Positions 50,133 through 59,741 of a DNA stretch of 64,000 nucleotides are shown piece by piece. Origin of the DNA: Zeus faber (taxonomy: Eukaryota; Chordata; Actinopteri; Zeiformes; Zeidae); the NCBI GenBank assembly GCA_960531495.1, contig OY482866.1, forward strand, positions 14,269,530-14,333,529. The letters are read 5' to 3'. Below the pieces are notes generated by a model that did not search any database, was not told the DNA's origin, and saw only the letters and a program-made list of their open reading frames with translations. Both the position numbers and the translations under genes were made by a program. Numbering within the stretch: the stretch's first letter is position 1; the number at the start of each line of letters is the position of its first letter.

Positions 50133-50618
50133 CTGAGGAGAGCAGGTCACAGAGAGAACCACTGGAAAATATGTAGAATTATTTATTTAGTTACTTATTT
50201 GCATCCCTGCATATCCAAAGGTTTGGTCAGAATTCTGTAAAAAGAAATAACTGCGTCTGGCATTTTGAGGTTCCGTTTGAGTCTTGGTCCAGGCCTGTGG
50301 TCACTGTGGTCGTTTGAGGGGCAAACAGTTGGGAACTCATGGGGTCCAACTGCACATTTCATGTTTTTTAGTTTTTGTTACTTTCTATTTCTGTTGTATT
50401 TCTGTTGTATAATTGTATTGTTTGTTTGTTTTTTTAAGTTCATTATTTCTATTGTTATTCTTATTGCCATTATTATTGTGACACTGCAATTTCCTATCTA
50501 TCTATCTATCTATCTATCTATCTGTCTATCAGTCTGTCTGTCTGTCTGTCTGTCTGTCTGCCTGCCTGCCTGCCTGTCTGCCTGCCTGCCTGTCGATAAT
50601 AATGATCCCTCCACCCAC
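50133..50618 (-). other. ccdc96: ccdc96 left copy, intron 2 with tetranucleotide repeat
   Basis: A (CTAT)n/(CTGT)n/(CTGC)n tract lies at about 50489-50594. The same kind of repeat is at 61026-61173 in the right copy, so it was present before the duplication. Confidence 0.8.
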
Positions 50619-50837
50619 CTCCACGGTGGTTGCCATCTTCTTGCGTTGCTTGATGATCTGCATCTTTTTATACAACTCCATTTTGCACGTAGCAGAGTGG
50701 TCCCACTTGGGTTTCCCTGCCTCCAACTCGTCCTCCTGACTTTGCTGACGGCTGACGGTCGCCCCTCTCCCTGGAGGGTGACTCAGCCCGGGTATGTCGC
50801 CGTGAAGAGCGACATATTCCTGCCACTCTCTTTCCAC
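50619..50837 (-). CDS. ccdc96: ccdc96 left copy, exon 2
   Basis: The exon is 219 nt, phase 0 on both sides, and encodes 'VEREWQEYVALHGDIPGLSH' to 'QIIKQRKKMATTVE'. Human has 'VEQEWQRFMALKKE' here. It is identical to the right copy except for one residue (Pro for Thr in 'SHPPGRG'). Confidence 0.88.
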
Positions 50838-52094
50838 CTGAGGGTGAAGATGAGGTACAGTCCTGTTTAAATTGACACTTATTACTATTATTATGAAACT
50901 ACAGTGCTATGTCACTGGAACTGGACACTGGAAAAAAAAATCATGAGATTAGATAATCAACTGAGTCAAATTGCTCCAATTTGTAACCCCTGTATTGTTG
51001 GGTGGCTTTCTCAATTTAGACCAAGAAAAACAAAACAAAAAATGAATCCATCAGAAGAAGGCGTACTTTAAAGAGAAGAATGTCCCCGTCTTGGCGCAAA
51101 GGGTTGAAAAAAGAACCTTGGAGTCTTAAATGGAATTCTTACCCTTTTCTCCCTCATTTACTGCCATAACTATCACAGGAAGAGGCCACGTGCCCGAATC
51201 CTGTTCCAGTTTTCCTGGATTTAGTTAACTCTATTTTGTCGATACATACTCGATACTACTTTTTCGTTACTATGTTGATGTTTTTCCATATACATGTTGT
51301 TTGGTTCTTTGTTTATTTGTCTCACCCCTGGTGATTCTCCCCCACTTGGAGTAGTGATTAATTGTTTAAAGACCAACACGTAGTAAAATCATTCTCCAAA
51401 GAGGGGGATTAGTGGTGTTTCTGTGTAACAGAAAACTGTGCTCTTGTCAGTATATGTATGTGACAAATAAACCTCTTGAATCTTGAATCCAACAGGTCGT
51501 CCACAGGACAGAGTTATTGTAGCAGCTCTTGATGATTTAAGAATTAATAAAGAGTTGCATTGCTGGGCATACAACACAGGGCATACAACATGCCCATGCT
51601 TGCCATACAACACAGTATTTATGCCGTTGCATCTAGGAGAGAGTTAGTCTGTAAGTGGAGTTCAACTTCTCAACCTGCAATGCCACTTTTTATTAATTCT
51701 TAAATTATCAAGAACAGCTGCAATAACTCTGTCCTGTGGACGACCTGTTGGATTCACTCGTGGTGATTCTCTCCCTCTTGGAGTAGGAGTTAGTTGTTTA
51801 CAGACCAAAGCATGGTCAGATCGTTCTCCAAAGAGGGGGGTTGGTGGTGGTTCTGGATAACAGAAAAGCTGTGCTCTTGTCCTACAAGTCGTGCACAGGA
51901 CAGAGTTATTGCAGCAGTTCTTGACAATTTAAGAATTAATAAAGAGTTGCATTGCAGGTTGAGAAGTTGAACTCCACTTGCAGACCAACTCTGTCTTAGA
52001 CGCAATGGCATACATACTCTGTGTTGTATGCCAAGCATTTCAATTCTTGGACTGTACTTTATGGATTGCAACTTAAATGTTTCAAATCTATAAA

Positions 52095-52170
<76 letters not shown>

Positions 52171-52187
52171 CGCTTGCTCTGACTCAC
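50838..52187 (-). other. ccdc96: ccdc96 left copy, intron 1
   Basis: The intron is 1350 bp. It carries a (GT)n tract at 52097-52166 next to the donor side, and a block ('aacctgcaatgc', 'aataactctgtcctgtg') present twice at about 51340-51655 and 51660-52005. The right copy has the block once. A retroelement tail word occurs at about 51450-51490. Confidence 0.75.
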
Positions 52188-52817
52188 CTCCTCCAGCTTC
52201 TCTTGGGTCTGCACCACCAGATCCAGTTCACTTGCTCCCTCACTCTTTGGGCTGTTCTGTTGCTTGTTGTACTGTTGGTAAAGCTGTTCCACCGCCGGGT
52301 TCTCCTGCCCCGGCCGGCCGCCCTCCTCCTCCTTCTTGTGGAAGTACCCTGCCAGCTTGCTGTGCAGCTGTGTGTTGTGCCGCAGGAGCACCGAGTGCTC
52401 CTGGAGGAGCCTCACGTACTCCTCGTAGAGCAGTGTGTCTCGTGCACTGGGGGGTCCCTCCGCCTCCCTCTCCGGGCTCGGGGGACCCGGATCCGGCCCG
52501 GGGGCCCCGTCGTCGCCGTCCTGGCCCTCGCGGCCGGCGGGCCCTGGCTGTCCCGTCTCGGGGCTCCCCGCCACGCCCGAGGCCCCGCCGGCCTCCTTGC
52601 CGGCCTCCTCGCCGGCCTCCTCGCCGGCCTCCTCTCCGGCGGGCGGGGGCCCGTCTTCCGGCGGGGCCGGCTCTGCTGCGTCTGGGGCCGCTTCACCCTG
52701 GGTGGTTTCTGGAAGCTCATCTGGCTGCTGCCGTGCGTCCCCCTCCTCAGGCTCCTTTGTTTCTTCACCGTCAGAGGAAGACGCCGACTCCTGGAGGACA
52801 CGTGACCCGTCCTCCAT
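52188..52817 (-). CDS. ccdc96: ccdc96 left copy, exon 1 with start codon
   Basis: The left gene (52817-52188, 50837-50619, 50132-49821) encodes 386 residues. This exon begins 'MEDGSRVLQESASSSDGEET' and has an acidic, Pro/Gly-rich low-complexity N-terminus to about residue 130. It then has 'LLYEEYVRLLQEHSVLLRHN' and 'TQLHSKLAGYFHKKEEEG', the conserved start of the CCDC96 coiled coil. CCDC96 and CCDC113 form a complex on the motile cilium axoneme near radial spoke 3 and the nexin-dynein regulatory complex. The 386-residue length is below human (about 555), and a central coiled-coil block seems absent. The donor is 'gtgagt'. Confidence 0.9.
52586..52640 (-). repeat. ccdc96: 12-bp coding minisatellite in the left ccdc96
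   Basis: The unit, read on the plus strand as GCCGGCCTCCTC, is repeated about four times and encodes Glu-Glu-Ala-Gly repeats. The right copy has fewer units, which accounts for most of its 14 fewer residues. Confidence 0.8.
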
Positions 52818-53098
52818 TGGTGAATTGCGGCGCGAAATGTGTGTAGTGATTCTTATCTTCCACAGTTATGATTATGACTATTTCCTTCTTCCCATAGAGA
52901 ACGTTAGAGATGGGGCGGTGGTTGATATGCTCGTTCACCGTTTGTGAGACACACTTATTCACTTCTTTGTGGGTCTATGTGGCGGATTTGAGCCTGTACC
53001 GTTACATAATCGCCCCAATTGTTCTCACTGATAACTGCACACGTGCGTGCGTGCGTGCGTGCGCGGCTGCGTTGGCCCGCGTCTCGAATTACAATTAC

Positions 53099-53133
53099 CA
53101 CGTGACTGTGACGTCACCGGTCCGCCCGGAAGT
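53099..53133. promoter_or_regulatory. E-box, CRE and ETS motif cluster upstream of the left ccdc96
   Basis: CACGTG (53099-53104), the full cAMP response element TGACGTCA (53109-53116) and CCGGAAGT (53126-53133) lie within 35 bp, about 280-320 bp upstream of the left ccdc96 ATG. This lies outside the duplicated arm, so the right copy lacks it. It is a probable promoter core for the left copy. Confidence 0.5.
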
Positions 53134-53255
53134 GGCTTCGTCGGTTTGAAAGTTTCTGCGCTGTGCTTTTTGACACCAACCACGATTTTCTTTCATAATA
53201 ATAATGATAACGATGAAAAAAAAAAAAATCTCTACCCGTGTATTCGATAGAATCT

Positions 53256-53261
53256 TTTATT
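53256..53261 (-). terminator. tada2b: candidate poly(A) signal of tada2b
   Basis: AATAAA on the minus strand ('ccaataaaag'). It lies only about 125 bp from the promoter-like cluster of the left ccdc96. Confidence 0.45.
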
Positions 53262-55871
53262 GGCGCATAACGACCGCGCATCGTCCGCCTGGGGTTCCCA
53301 AGGTTAAGTCGCCGCTGCAACCCCCGCGGACCACCGGGTGTCGCTGTTGCCCATTTTCAACGCCGCCAAGCTTCGGCTTTTTTTCGGCGCAGAGGCCCGG
53401 GGCGTCCTCCGCCCGGCACGACCCCTCGGCGGGAGCCCGTCCCCGGGGAGCGGGCGATGCGCTTCTGAGATGTGCAGAACAAGGAGTGGGAGGAGGCAGA
53501 GTAGTTGAGGGAAATATTTGAAGGAAGCTGGTGAATATAAGACAGTAGGAAGAGCAAGAGAGGCGCAGAGGTTGATTTGAGTATATGTTATGGGAGGGGG
53601 TTGCCTAATGCTAGGGGGTGCAGAGGATGCTGAGAAGAACAGAAGTGAAATCGTATTGGTTTCCCAGGTCAAGTGCTGTTTTTTTTTTTCCCACAGCACT
53701 GTCGTACACGGGACCGTTGCCTTTCGGTCGTCAATGCTCCGGCGACAAATGAACATGACAGTTTGGAAGTATAAAGCGTCTGCACTTTTAATACAAATAT
53801 GTACTCACGACACCGTGTCCAACCACGGAAATGGCACAGCCAAAATAAAAATAAAATAAGCTCAACATGTTTTGTACAGAAGTTGTTAATACACTCCCGA
53901 TGTGAAAAAATAAAATAAAAATAAACAAAACAGAACAACAGATTGACGGCATTCCATCACCCCGAGGGCTCGAAGAACGGTTCTTTTACCCTCACACTAA
54001 CGCGTCTGTTTTATTTCTTACAAAAAGCTATAAAATGTTTGACATAAAATACTGTACATTTCACAGGGCAGTATTTAAATTTTCTCTTCACTTTATCTTA
54101 CAAAATTATTTACAAATGCTCAGCGCGTGGGGAAGGAAGGAAAGCCCACACAAACGAAGAACATAAGGTTAAAATAATGATGAATTTAAATTGCTCATTT
54201 CTTTCTCCGGAGACAAAGGTTGAAGTTAAACAAACTCCGGCTTCGAAAGGAGGAGACTAAATGGGCAAACAGTCGAGAGGCGCTTGCCAATTTAATCGAC
54301 CCATTTGCATTTTAATGCCGCTTTGGTCACCGCCAGAACAATCTTGCAAAAAAATAAAAAATAAAATAAGACGCGCGCCGGAGGCATGCGTCCTTTCCGA
54401 AACCACTCCGAACGTATTGACATGGGTAAACATGTGGTACGGGAGCTGTTTTCAAATATGCTGATTCATACTTCAGTCACAGGCACAGCGCTTGCGTACG
54501 ACGAGAAAGAAACGATCGCCCTCAGCGACTAATAATGGAAAATTACAATTTTAGTGGGGAGAAAAGATGAAGCGTTCATGAAAGACGAAGGTATTTTTGG
54601 ACAAACTGCGGGAAGGCATGATTTACAAAAGGGCTGGAAAAATGTATAATTAGTTGAGATTCTTTTTCACTTTATCTGGGGTTTTTTGTTTGTTTTTTTT
54701 TGTTGCAGGTTTTCTTCTTTCTCCGATTATTTATATCTCTGACCGTTCTTTAGCTTTCCCTGAACACTTTATTCAACACGTTCTCAATGTTGTTGTTTTG
54801 TAAAAGGCTTTTTTCCCCCCATAATACTGACATTGCCAAGGATATAAAAACATGACTTTTAAGTAAACGCAATACAACAGCAGAGCAGTTATGCTTTTAT
54901 GAAAAAAAATTATAATAATAAAGAAGAAGTGGAAATAACTGCGAGCAGAAGTTGAACGGTAAACCAAAAGGTCCGGTTCAAATTTTGACAGACCTATAAT
55001 CACCCACCAAAGAAAATTAAAAACCTTTTTTTTTTTAGGATATTGCAGTTATTGAACAGTATTGTACCATCACAGGGGACACAAGCGAGGCCTTTGAGTG
55101 TGGCTCCAGGTATCAGGGTGTCGGCCACGCAACATCAGCTTGACAGATGAACAGCAGGCAAAAGCAAAAGCAAGCATTAAAAAGTAGTCATGCACCACAT
55201 CCTACCCAGGGGAGCAAACCATGCATCAAAAAGAGCTCGGACTAAAGTATGTATTAACAGGACCAGCTAAATATGTATCCAAGCTTTAAAGACAAAGGGG
55301 CGGCATATACACTTGGTTAGCCAAAGAAACATTTGGAATTTGTGCTTGAGCCACTGGTACCACCGGTGATCCACTCGGGCGCTCCATTGGAGCCATAGCT
55401 GTTGAATCATACCCCTGCACGGCGACCCGTGTCTCTTTTAAAGGAACTGTTGTGTTCAGACTCCCCCTTGTTCGTTGAGCGGACAGACGACCAACTCGGA
55501 GCTCAACGCCACAGTGTGGTTGCATTCCCGGCAGCGACGCGATCGCCGGGTGAACTGGCTCCGCCGTTTTTGCCCCGTGCCCGCAAAAAGTTTGTTTTGA
55601 GTTAAAAAATAAAGACCCATCTGATTTCCGCCACACTCCCGGTATGAAAATATCTGTTTTTTTCTCCTTTTAAATTTCCAAAAAGTATATTCTTCTGTTT
55701 GCTATGTACATATTCACAAAGCCATTCTTTGAAATGTCAGGCTGTTTTGGTTTTTTTCGTCTCTGGAGCCTGCAGGCCCCCCCCCCCCCGGTTTGCGCGG
55801 CGAGTCATCGCACGTCGTCTCGAGGCGGGAGAAGACAAAACGAAACGACGGGAGCACTTTCCGGCTGTTTG
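53256..55871 (-). other. tada2b: tada2b 3' UTR, probable
   Basis: After the tada2b stop codon the minus strand runs about 2.6 kb to AATAAA at 53261-53256 ('gccaataaaagatt'), with no other gene between. AT-rich blocks such as 'ttgtacag' and 'tgtacatat' words are typical of UTRs. The length is inferred from this signal only. Confidence 0.5.
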
Positions 55872-57125
55872 TTAGGAGGCGTCACGCGCTATCCAGCCGC
55901 TCTCCGTGAGGAAGGTGAGTATGCGCTTTTTCAGCACCTTGTCCAGGTAGCTGGGCAGGCGGCTCTTGGCGGGGACGCCCTGCCTCTTCTGCAGGTGGTC
56001 CTTGATGATGATGGTCTTGACGGTCAGGTAGCGCGCCGGGCTGAGGTTGAGCGAGCTGCACAGCACCTTCTCCCTCTCCGACAGCAGCTCGAAGCCGGTC
56101 AGGTTCTCGATGGCGGCAAATTCCCCGTCCTTGCCTTCCTCCTTGATCCCGCCGCCCGCCCCTCCGCCGGCGGCGGCTCCGCCCCCCAGTCCCATGCCGG
56201 AGCCCAGTCCGCCGCCGCCGCCCCCTCCTCCGCCCCCTCGCTTTGAGGCCACCACGCTCTTGTTTTCCTTGCGCTTCTCCCGCTTGTGGCGCGCCGCCTC
56301 GTATTCGGCCGACTCGTCCAGGCGGGTGACGCCGTTGCGCCGGTAGCGCTGCAGCTCGCGCACCTTGGCCCGCAGCGCGCGCTCCTTGTGCATGTTGTCG
56401 AAGAGCTCCTCGAATTCCCGGTGGGCCATGAACTGGCAGAGCCCCCGCAGCCGCGTGCGCTGCTCCTTCTCCTCCTTGGCGATCTTACGCTTTGGCGTGC
56501 CGGGGGCGGGCCCGCCGGCGCCCGCCGCCATTGCCCCCCCTGCGGACGCTGTGGACGCGCCGCCGCCGGCCATTCCGCCTGCGAGGCCTCCGCCGCCTCC
56601 CCCCCCGGCTCCCGCCCCGCCCGCACCTCCGCCCGTGCCCACCGCCGCCCCAAGCCCGCCGGGCTTCTCCTTCTCCTTGTCCTTTTTATCACGGCCCAGA
56701 AAAGACGGCACCAGGTTGTAGTCGCGGGCAATGTTCTTGCGCCGCTGGCGCTCGCAGAGCTTGCGCACGTACATGTCCACGTGGGCGCGCTTCATCTCGA
56801 TGTCCACGTCCTCGTCGTCGTAATTCACCGAGAGGCCGCTGATCAGCTTCTCCGCGTCCTGGTCGTATTCAATTTCGTAGTCGTCGCGGAGCGGCATATA
56901 GGCCAGCTGCTGCTGCTCGGACAGGGAGATGTCCAGCGGCGGGAGCGGCGTGGTGAGGCTGGGGGACAGCGGGCCGCCGCTCGGACAGGTGTGGTCCGTC
57001 ACCCGGTTGGGGATGCTGTCAGGTATGCAGGCCTTGCCCAGGTTCCCGTGGATGTACATGGTCACGTAGTGCTCCATGACCTCCTGGGGCGTCCGCGACG
57101 CTCCTACGTGGGTGGCCATGTCCTC
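55872..57125 (-). CDS. tada2b: tada2b exon 2: SANT end, central region, SWIRM domain
   Basis: The exon continues from exon 1 as 'EDMATHVGASRTPQEVMEHY' and runs to a stop after 'ESGWIARDAS'. It includes 'LRDDYEIEYDQDAEKLISGL', 'RAHVDMYVRKLCERQRRKNI' and the SWIRM domain ('LNLSPARYLTVKTIIIKDHL', 'YLDKVLKKRI'). With exon 1 the protein is 507 residues, against 420 in human. The difference comes from two Gly/Ala-rich inserts at about residues 245-300 (DNA 56496-56663) and 387-416 (56148-56237). The acceptor is 'ctctccag'. TADA2B is the SAGA-specific ADA2 adaptor that joins GCN5/PCAF to the complex in the nucleus. Confidence 0.96.
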   Translation of the reverse strand, partial: EDMATHVGASRTPQEVMEHYVTMYIHGNLGKACIPDSIPNRVTDHTCPSGGPLSPSLTTPLPPLDISLSEQQQLAYMPLRDDYEIEYDQDAEKLISGLSVNYDDEDVDIEMKRAHVDMYVRKLCERQRRKNIARDYNLVPSFLGRDKKDKEKEKPGGLGAAVGTGGGAGGAGAGGGGGGGLAGGMAGGGASTASAGGAMAAGAGGPAPGTPKRKIAKEEKEQRTRLRGLCQFMAHREFEELFDNMHKERALRAKVRELQRYRRNGVTRLDESAEYEAARHKREKRKENKSVVASKRGGGGGGGGGGLGSGMGLGGGAAAGGGAGGGIKEEGKDGEFAAIENLTGFELLSEREKVLCSSLNLSPARYLTVKTIIIKDHLQKRQGVPAKSRLPSYLDKVLKKRILTFLTESGWIARDAS

Positions 57126-57669
57126 CTGGAGAGCGCGGGGTTAACGCCCCGGAAGCAAAGACAGGCAGAGGCATAATCTGTTATTGCCACCAAATAACAA
57201 GTAGTTGACACATCTTAACAACAGACGCTCCTTTGAGTGGACGGTATTTGATTAAGTTAGGATTAAGTTCAGCTCCTATGTATCTTTGTTTAGTTTCATG
57301 TTAGTTGTTACTGATGTTTTTCTATGTGCCAATAGGGGACGATAAGCATATGTGTAGAAAAACATACTTGTTGAACAAAGCGATTCAGAATACATGTTTT
57401 GGTTAACGGGACACCGTAGAAGAACCACGCGTATTCAACGCATTGAAACGGCCCCGAGCATCATTTTCAATGCATCACTATTCTCGCCGCACTTATACCA
57501 GTTTAACCGCTTGACTGCTGTGAACTCCCGTCTCCACCTCGTGTCTCCTGCAGAACTAAGTCGGCGACGTGCGAGCACCGCCTCGCGTGCACTTTTATTT
57601 AGCGAATAAACAAAAAAGAACCACAGAGGAGGAGGAGGAGGAGGTCAACTCGGCACAAAAGTAGAATAC
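57126..57669 (-). other. tada2b: tada2b intron
   Basis: The intron of about 544 bp has a weak 'gtattc' donor and a 'ctctccag' acceptor. No repeat was recognised. Confidence 0.8.
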
Positions 57670-57939
57670 CCAGTTTCCAAAGCCGTACTGCTCGATGGCA
57701 TCGAGCAGCGACTGCTCTTCCCTGCCGGTCCATCCTCCCTCCGCTTCGGGACCCCACAGAGAGAAGCGCCCACCGTCCACTTGCTGGTAGCCGTGCCACC
57801 GCCGGTGGTTCCCTATTTCGGCGCCCGCCGAGAAGCACTCCGGGCACAGCTCGATGTCCGGGCAGTCGGTGCAGCGGAGCCGGAGGTTGGTAACATCCGC
57901 CAGACAGTTCACGCAGTACTTCTTGCCGAGGTCGGCCAT
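57670..57939 (-). CDS. tada2b: tada2b exon 1: ZZ zinc finger and SANT domain
   Basis: The exon encodes 90 residues from 'MADLGKKYCVNCLADVTNLR'. The ZZ zinc ligands are Cys9, Cys12, Cys23, Cys26, Cys32, Cys35, His45 and His49. The SANT/Myb domain begins near 'GGWTGREEQSLLDAIEQYGF' and crosses the intron. The start is the first ATG of the frame and matches the human N-terminus. The gene lies head-to-head with the right ccdc96 copy. Confidence 0.96.
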
Positions 57940-58124
57940 GTTGCTGGCTGCTGCCGCGGAGGGAGGGCGGGCATGCGTACTAGCGATGCAAGACGCGTGG
58001 ACGAGTCGGGGAGTCCGGAGTGAGCGAGAGAGTCGTCACCCACGAACTGCAAACAATAACTGATAATAAATAAGGATGCATTTGGAATAATTCCTATTGA
58101 ATGTGACTGATTTCCACTTTGCAT

Positions 58125-58172
<48 letters not shown>

Positions 58173-59055
58173 TTCATCATATAAATATACATATCATTAA
58201 TATATATTTTTTTACAGAACTAAATTATTTAGGGGACTCAGCCTTTCTTTGCCAAAATAAATAATTTTGAACAATTGGGCTCAAATATTTTTGGGATCCA
58301 CGTTTTGCTTCTCCCACTTCAATACATCATTATCAACGAATGAAATTCTTCTCGAGAGAATTCCATTCGGGACTCGGGGCCAACCGTGACTCTCGTCCGC
58401 CGCAGGGGCTCCCCTCGCTCCCCTGAGCGTTTACGCAAACGGACTAAAATGAAGGTGGGGTTAGAAAAAATAAATAAATACCGAACGGCTCTTTTTCCAC
58501 CGAGTGACTCGTCGAGAACCGAGTCCTGAAACCCGCATCGAACCTTTCCCTACCGACGCGCGGTGGAGTCGCTGCTGCTCATTAATATTCATGAGCGAAC
58601 GGCGAGCGCCTCTGATTGGTCCGGAGTCCTGGTTTCCACGACAACTGAAAAACAGCAACAGTTTGCTTGACGAACCCTTAGCGCAGGGTTTTTCATCCGC
58701 GGTGTCGCGAAATCCTCGAATTCTGCTTGTCAAAAGAGAATACAACGTTGCAAGATTAAAAAAAAAATAATAATAAAATGATAAGGATGCACTGATTGAT
58801 GTATTCCCAGCCAGGATGCCAGCTCTGTGTCCATCAGTACCAGCTCCAGCTTCATCCTGAAAGTAAGAACTATTATGAGGTCGGAATAATGATGACAGTT
58901 GTACATGTTTGTGAACTTTTACAGTAGGTAGCAGGTAGTGGTGTGCTGTGGGATTACTTCATTGTAAATGTAGAAAAAAGGCACCAGATAGGGCCACCTG
59001 ACATTGCTTGTCAGCTTTTTAAACTTTTGAATCAAAGAGAAAGTCATATTCTAGA
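57940..59055. promoter_or_regulatory. divergent promoter region between tada2b and the right ccdc96
   Basis: The two start codons are about 1.16 kb apart and point away from each other, as in human. GC-rich stretches lie at 57950-58040 and 58360-58640. A reversed CCAAT box ('attggt') lies near 58614-58619. An X-box-like site GTTTCCACGACAAC (58632-58645) has two mismatches to the RFX consensus GTNRCC-N0-3-RGYAAC and could serve the ciliary gene. A pure (AT)n tract is at 58130-58170. Confidence 0.5.
58130..58170. repeat. (AT)n microsatellite
   Basis: About 20 AT units in the tada2b and ccdc96 divergent region. Confidence 0.95.
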
Positions 59056-59096
59056 AGATAAGAATCACTACACACATTTCGCACCACAATTCACAA

Positions 59097-59684
59097 ATGG
59101 AGGACGAGTCACGTGTCCTCCAGGAGTCGGCGTCTTCCTCTGACCGTGAAGAAACAAAGGAGCCTGAGGAGGGGGACGCACGGCAGCAGCCAGATGAGCT
59201 TCCAGAAACCACCCAGGGTGAAGCGGCCGGAGACACGGCAGAGCCGGTCCCGCCGGAAGACGGGCCCCCGCCCGCCGGAGGGGAGGCCGGCGAGGCCTCG
59301 GGCGTGGCGGGGAGCCCCGAGGCGGGACAGCCGGGGCCCGCCGGCCGCGAGGGCCAGGACGGCGACGACGGGGCCCCCGGGCCGGATCCCCCTGGCCCGG
59401 AGAGGGAGGCGGAGGGACCCCCCAGTGCACGAGACACACCGCTCTACGAGGAGTACGTGAGGCTCCTCCAGGAGCACTCGGTGCTCCTGCGGCACAACAC
59501 ACAGCTGCACAGCAAGCTGGCAGGGTACTTCCACAAGAAGGAGGAGGAGGGCGGCCGGCCGGGGCAGGAGAACCCGGCGGTGGAACAGCTTTACCAACAG
59601 TACAACAAGCAACAGAACAGCCCAAAGAGTGAGGGAGCAAGTGAACTGGATCTGGTGGTGCAGACCCAAGAGAAGCTGGAGGAG
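59097..59684 (+). CDS. ccdc96: ccdc96 right copy, exon 1 with start codon
   Basis: The right gene (59097-59684, 60781-60999, 61672-61983) encodes 372 residues. The exon begins 'MEDESRVLQESASSSDREET', has the same acidic N-terminus with a shorter Gly/Ala repeat, and ends with 'VVQTQEKLEE'. From 'YEEYVRLLQEHSVLLRHN' on it equals the left copy. The donor is 'gtgagt'. It is head-to-head with tada2b, as human CCDC96 is with TADA2B, so it probably keeps the ancestral promoter. Confidence 0.91.
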
Positions 59685-59701
59685 GTGAGTCAGAGCAAGC
59701 G

Positions 59702-59741
<40 letters not shown>

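Larger units (their letters stand above)
49790..52863 (-). repeat. left arm of the ccdc96 inverted duplication
   Basis: The reverse complement of this segment matches 59056-62020 across all three ccdc96 exons and both introns, with indels in the introns. Homology starts at 'gaagataagaatcactacac' about 40 bp upstream of the ATG and ends about 30 bp after the stop codon. Differences include a longer Glu-Ala-Gly repeat in exon 1, an extra tandem copy of about 300-400 bp in intron 1 (about 51340-52005), and different microsatellite lengths. Confidence 0.9.

Noticed and set aside
52077-52846. Long plus-strand frames opposite the left ccdc96 exon 1, and the matching minus-strand frames at 59051-59735
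   Set aside because: They are antisense shadows of a GC-rich exon; the ccdc96 strand has family similarity and splice sites.
56286-57176. A 296-residue plus-strand frame opposite tada2b
   Set aside because: Antisense shadow of a strongly conserved tada2b exon.
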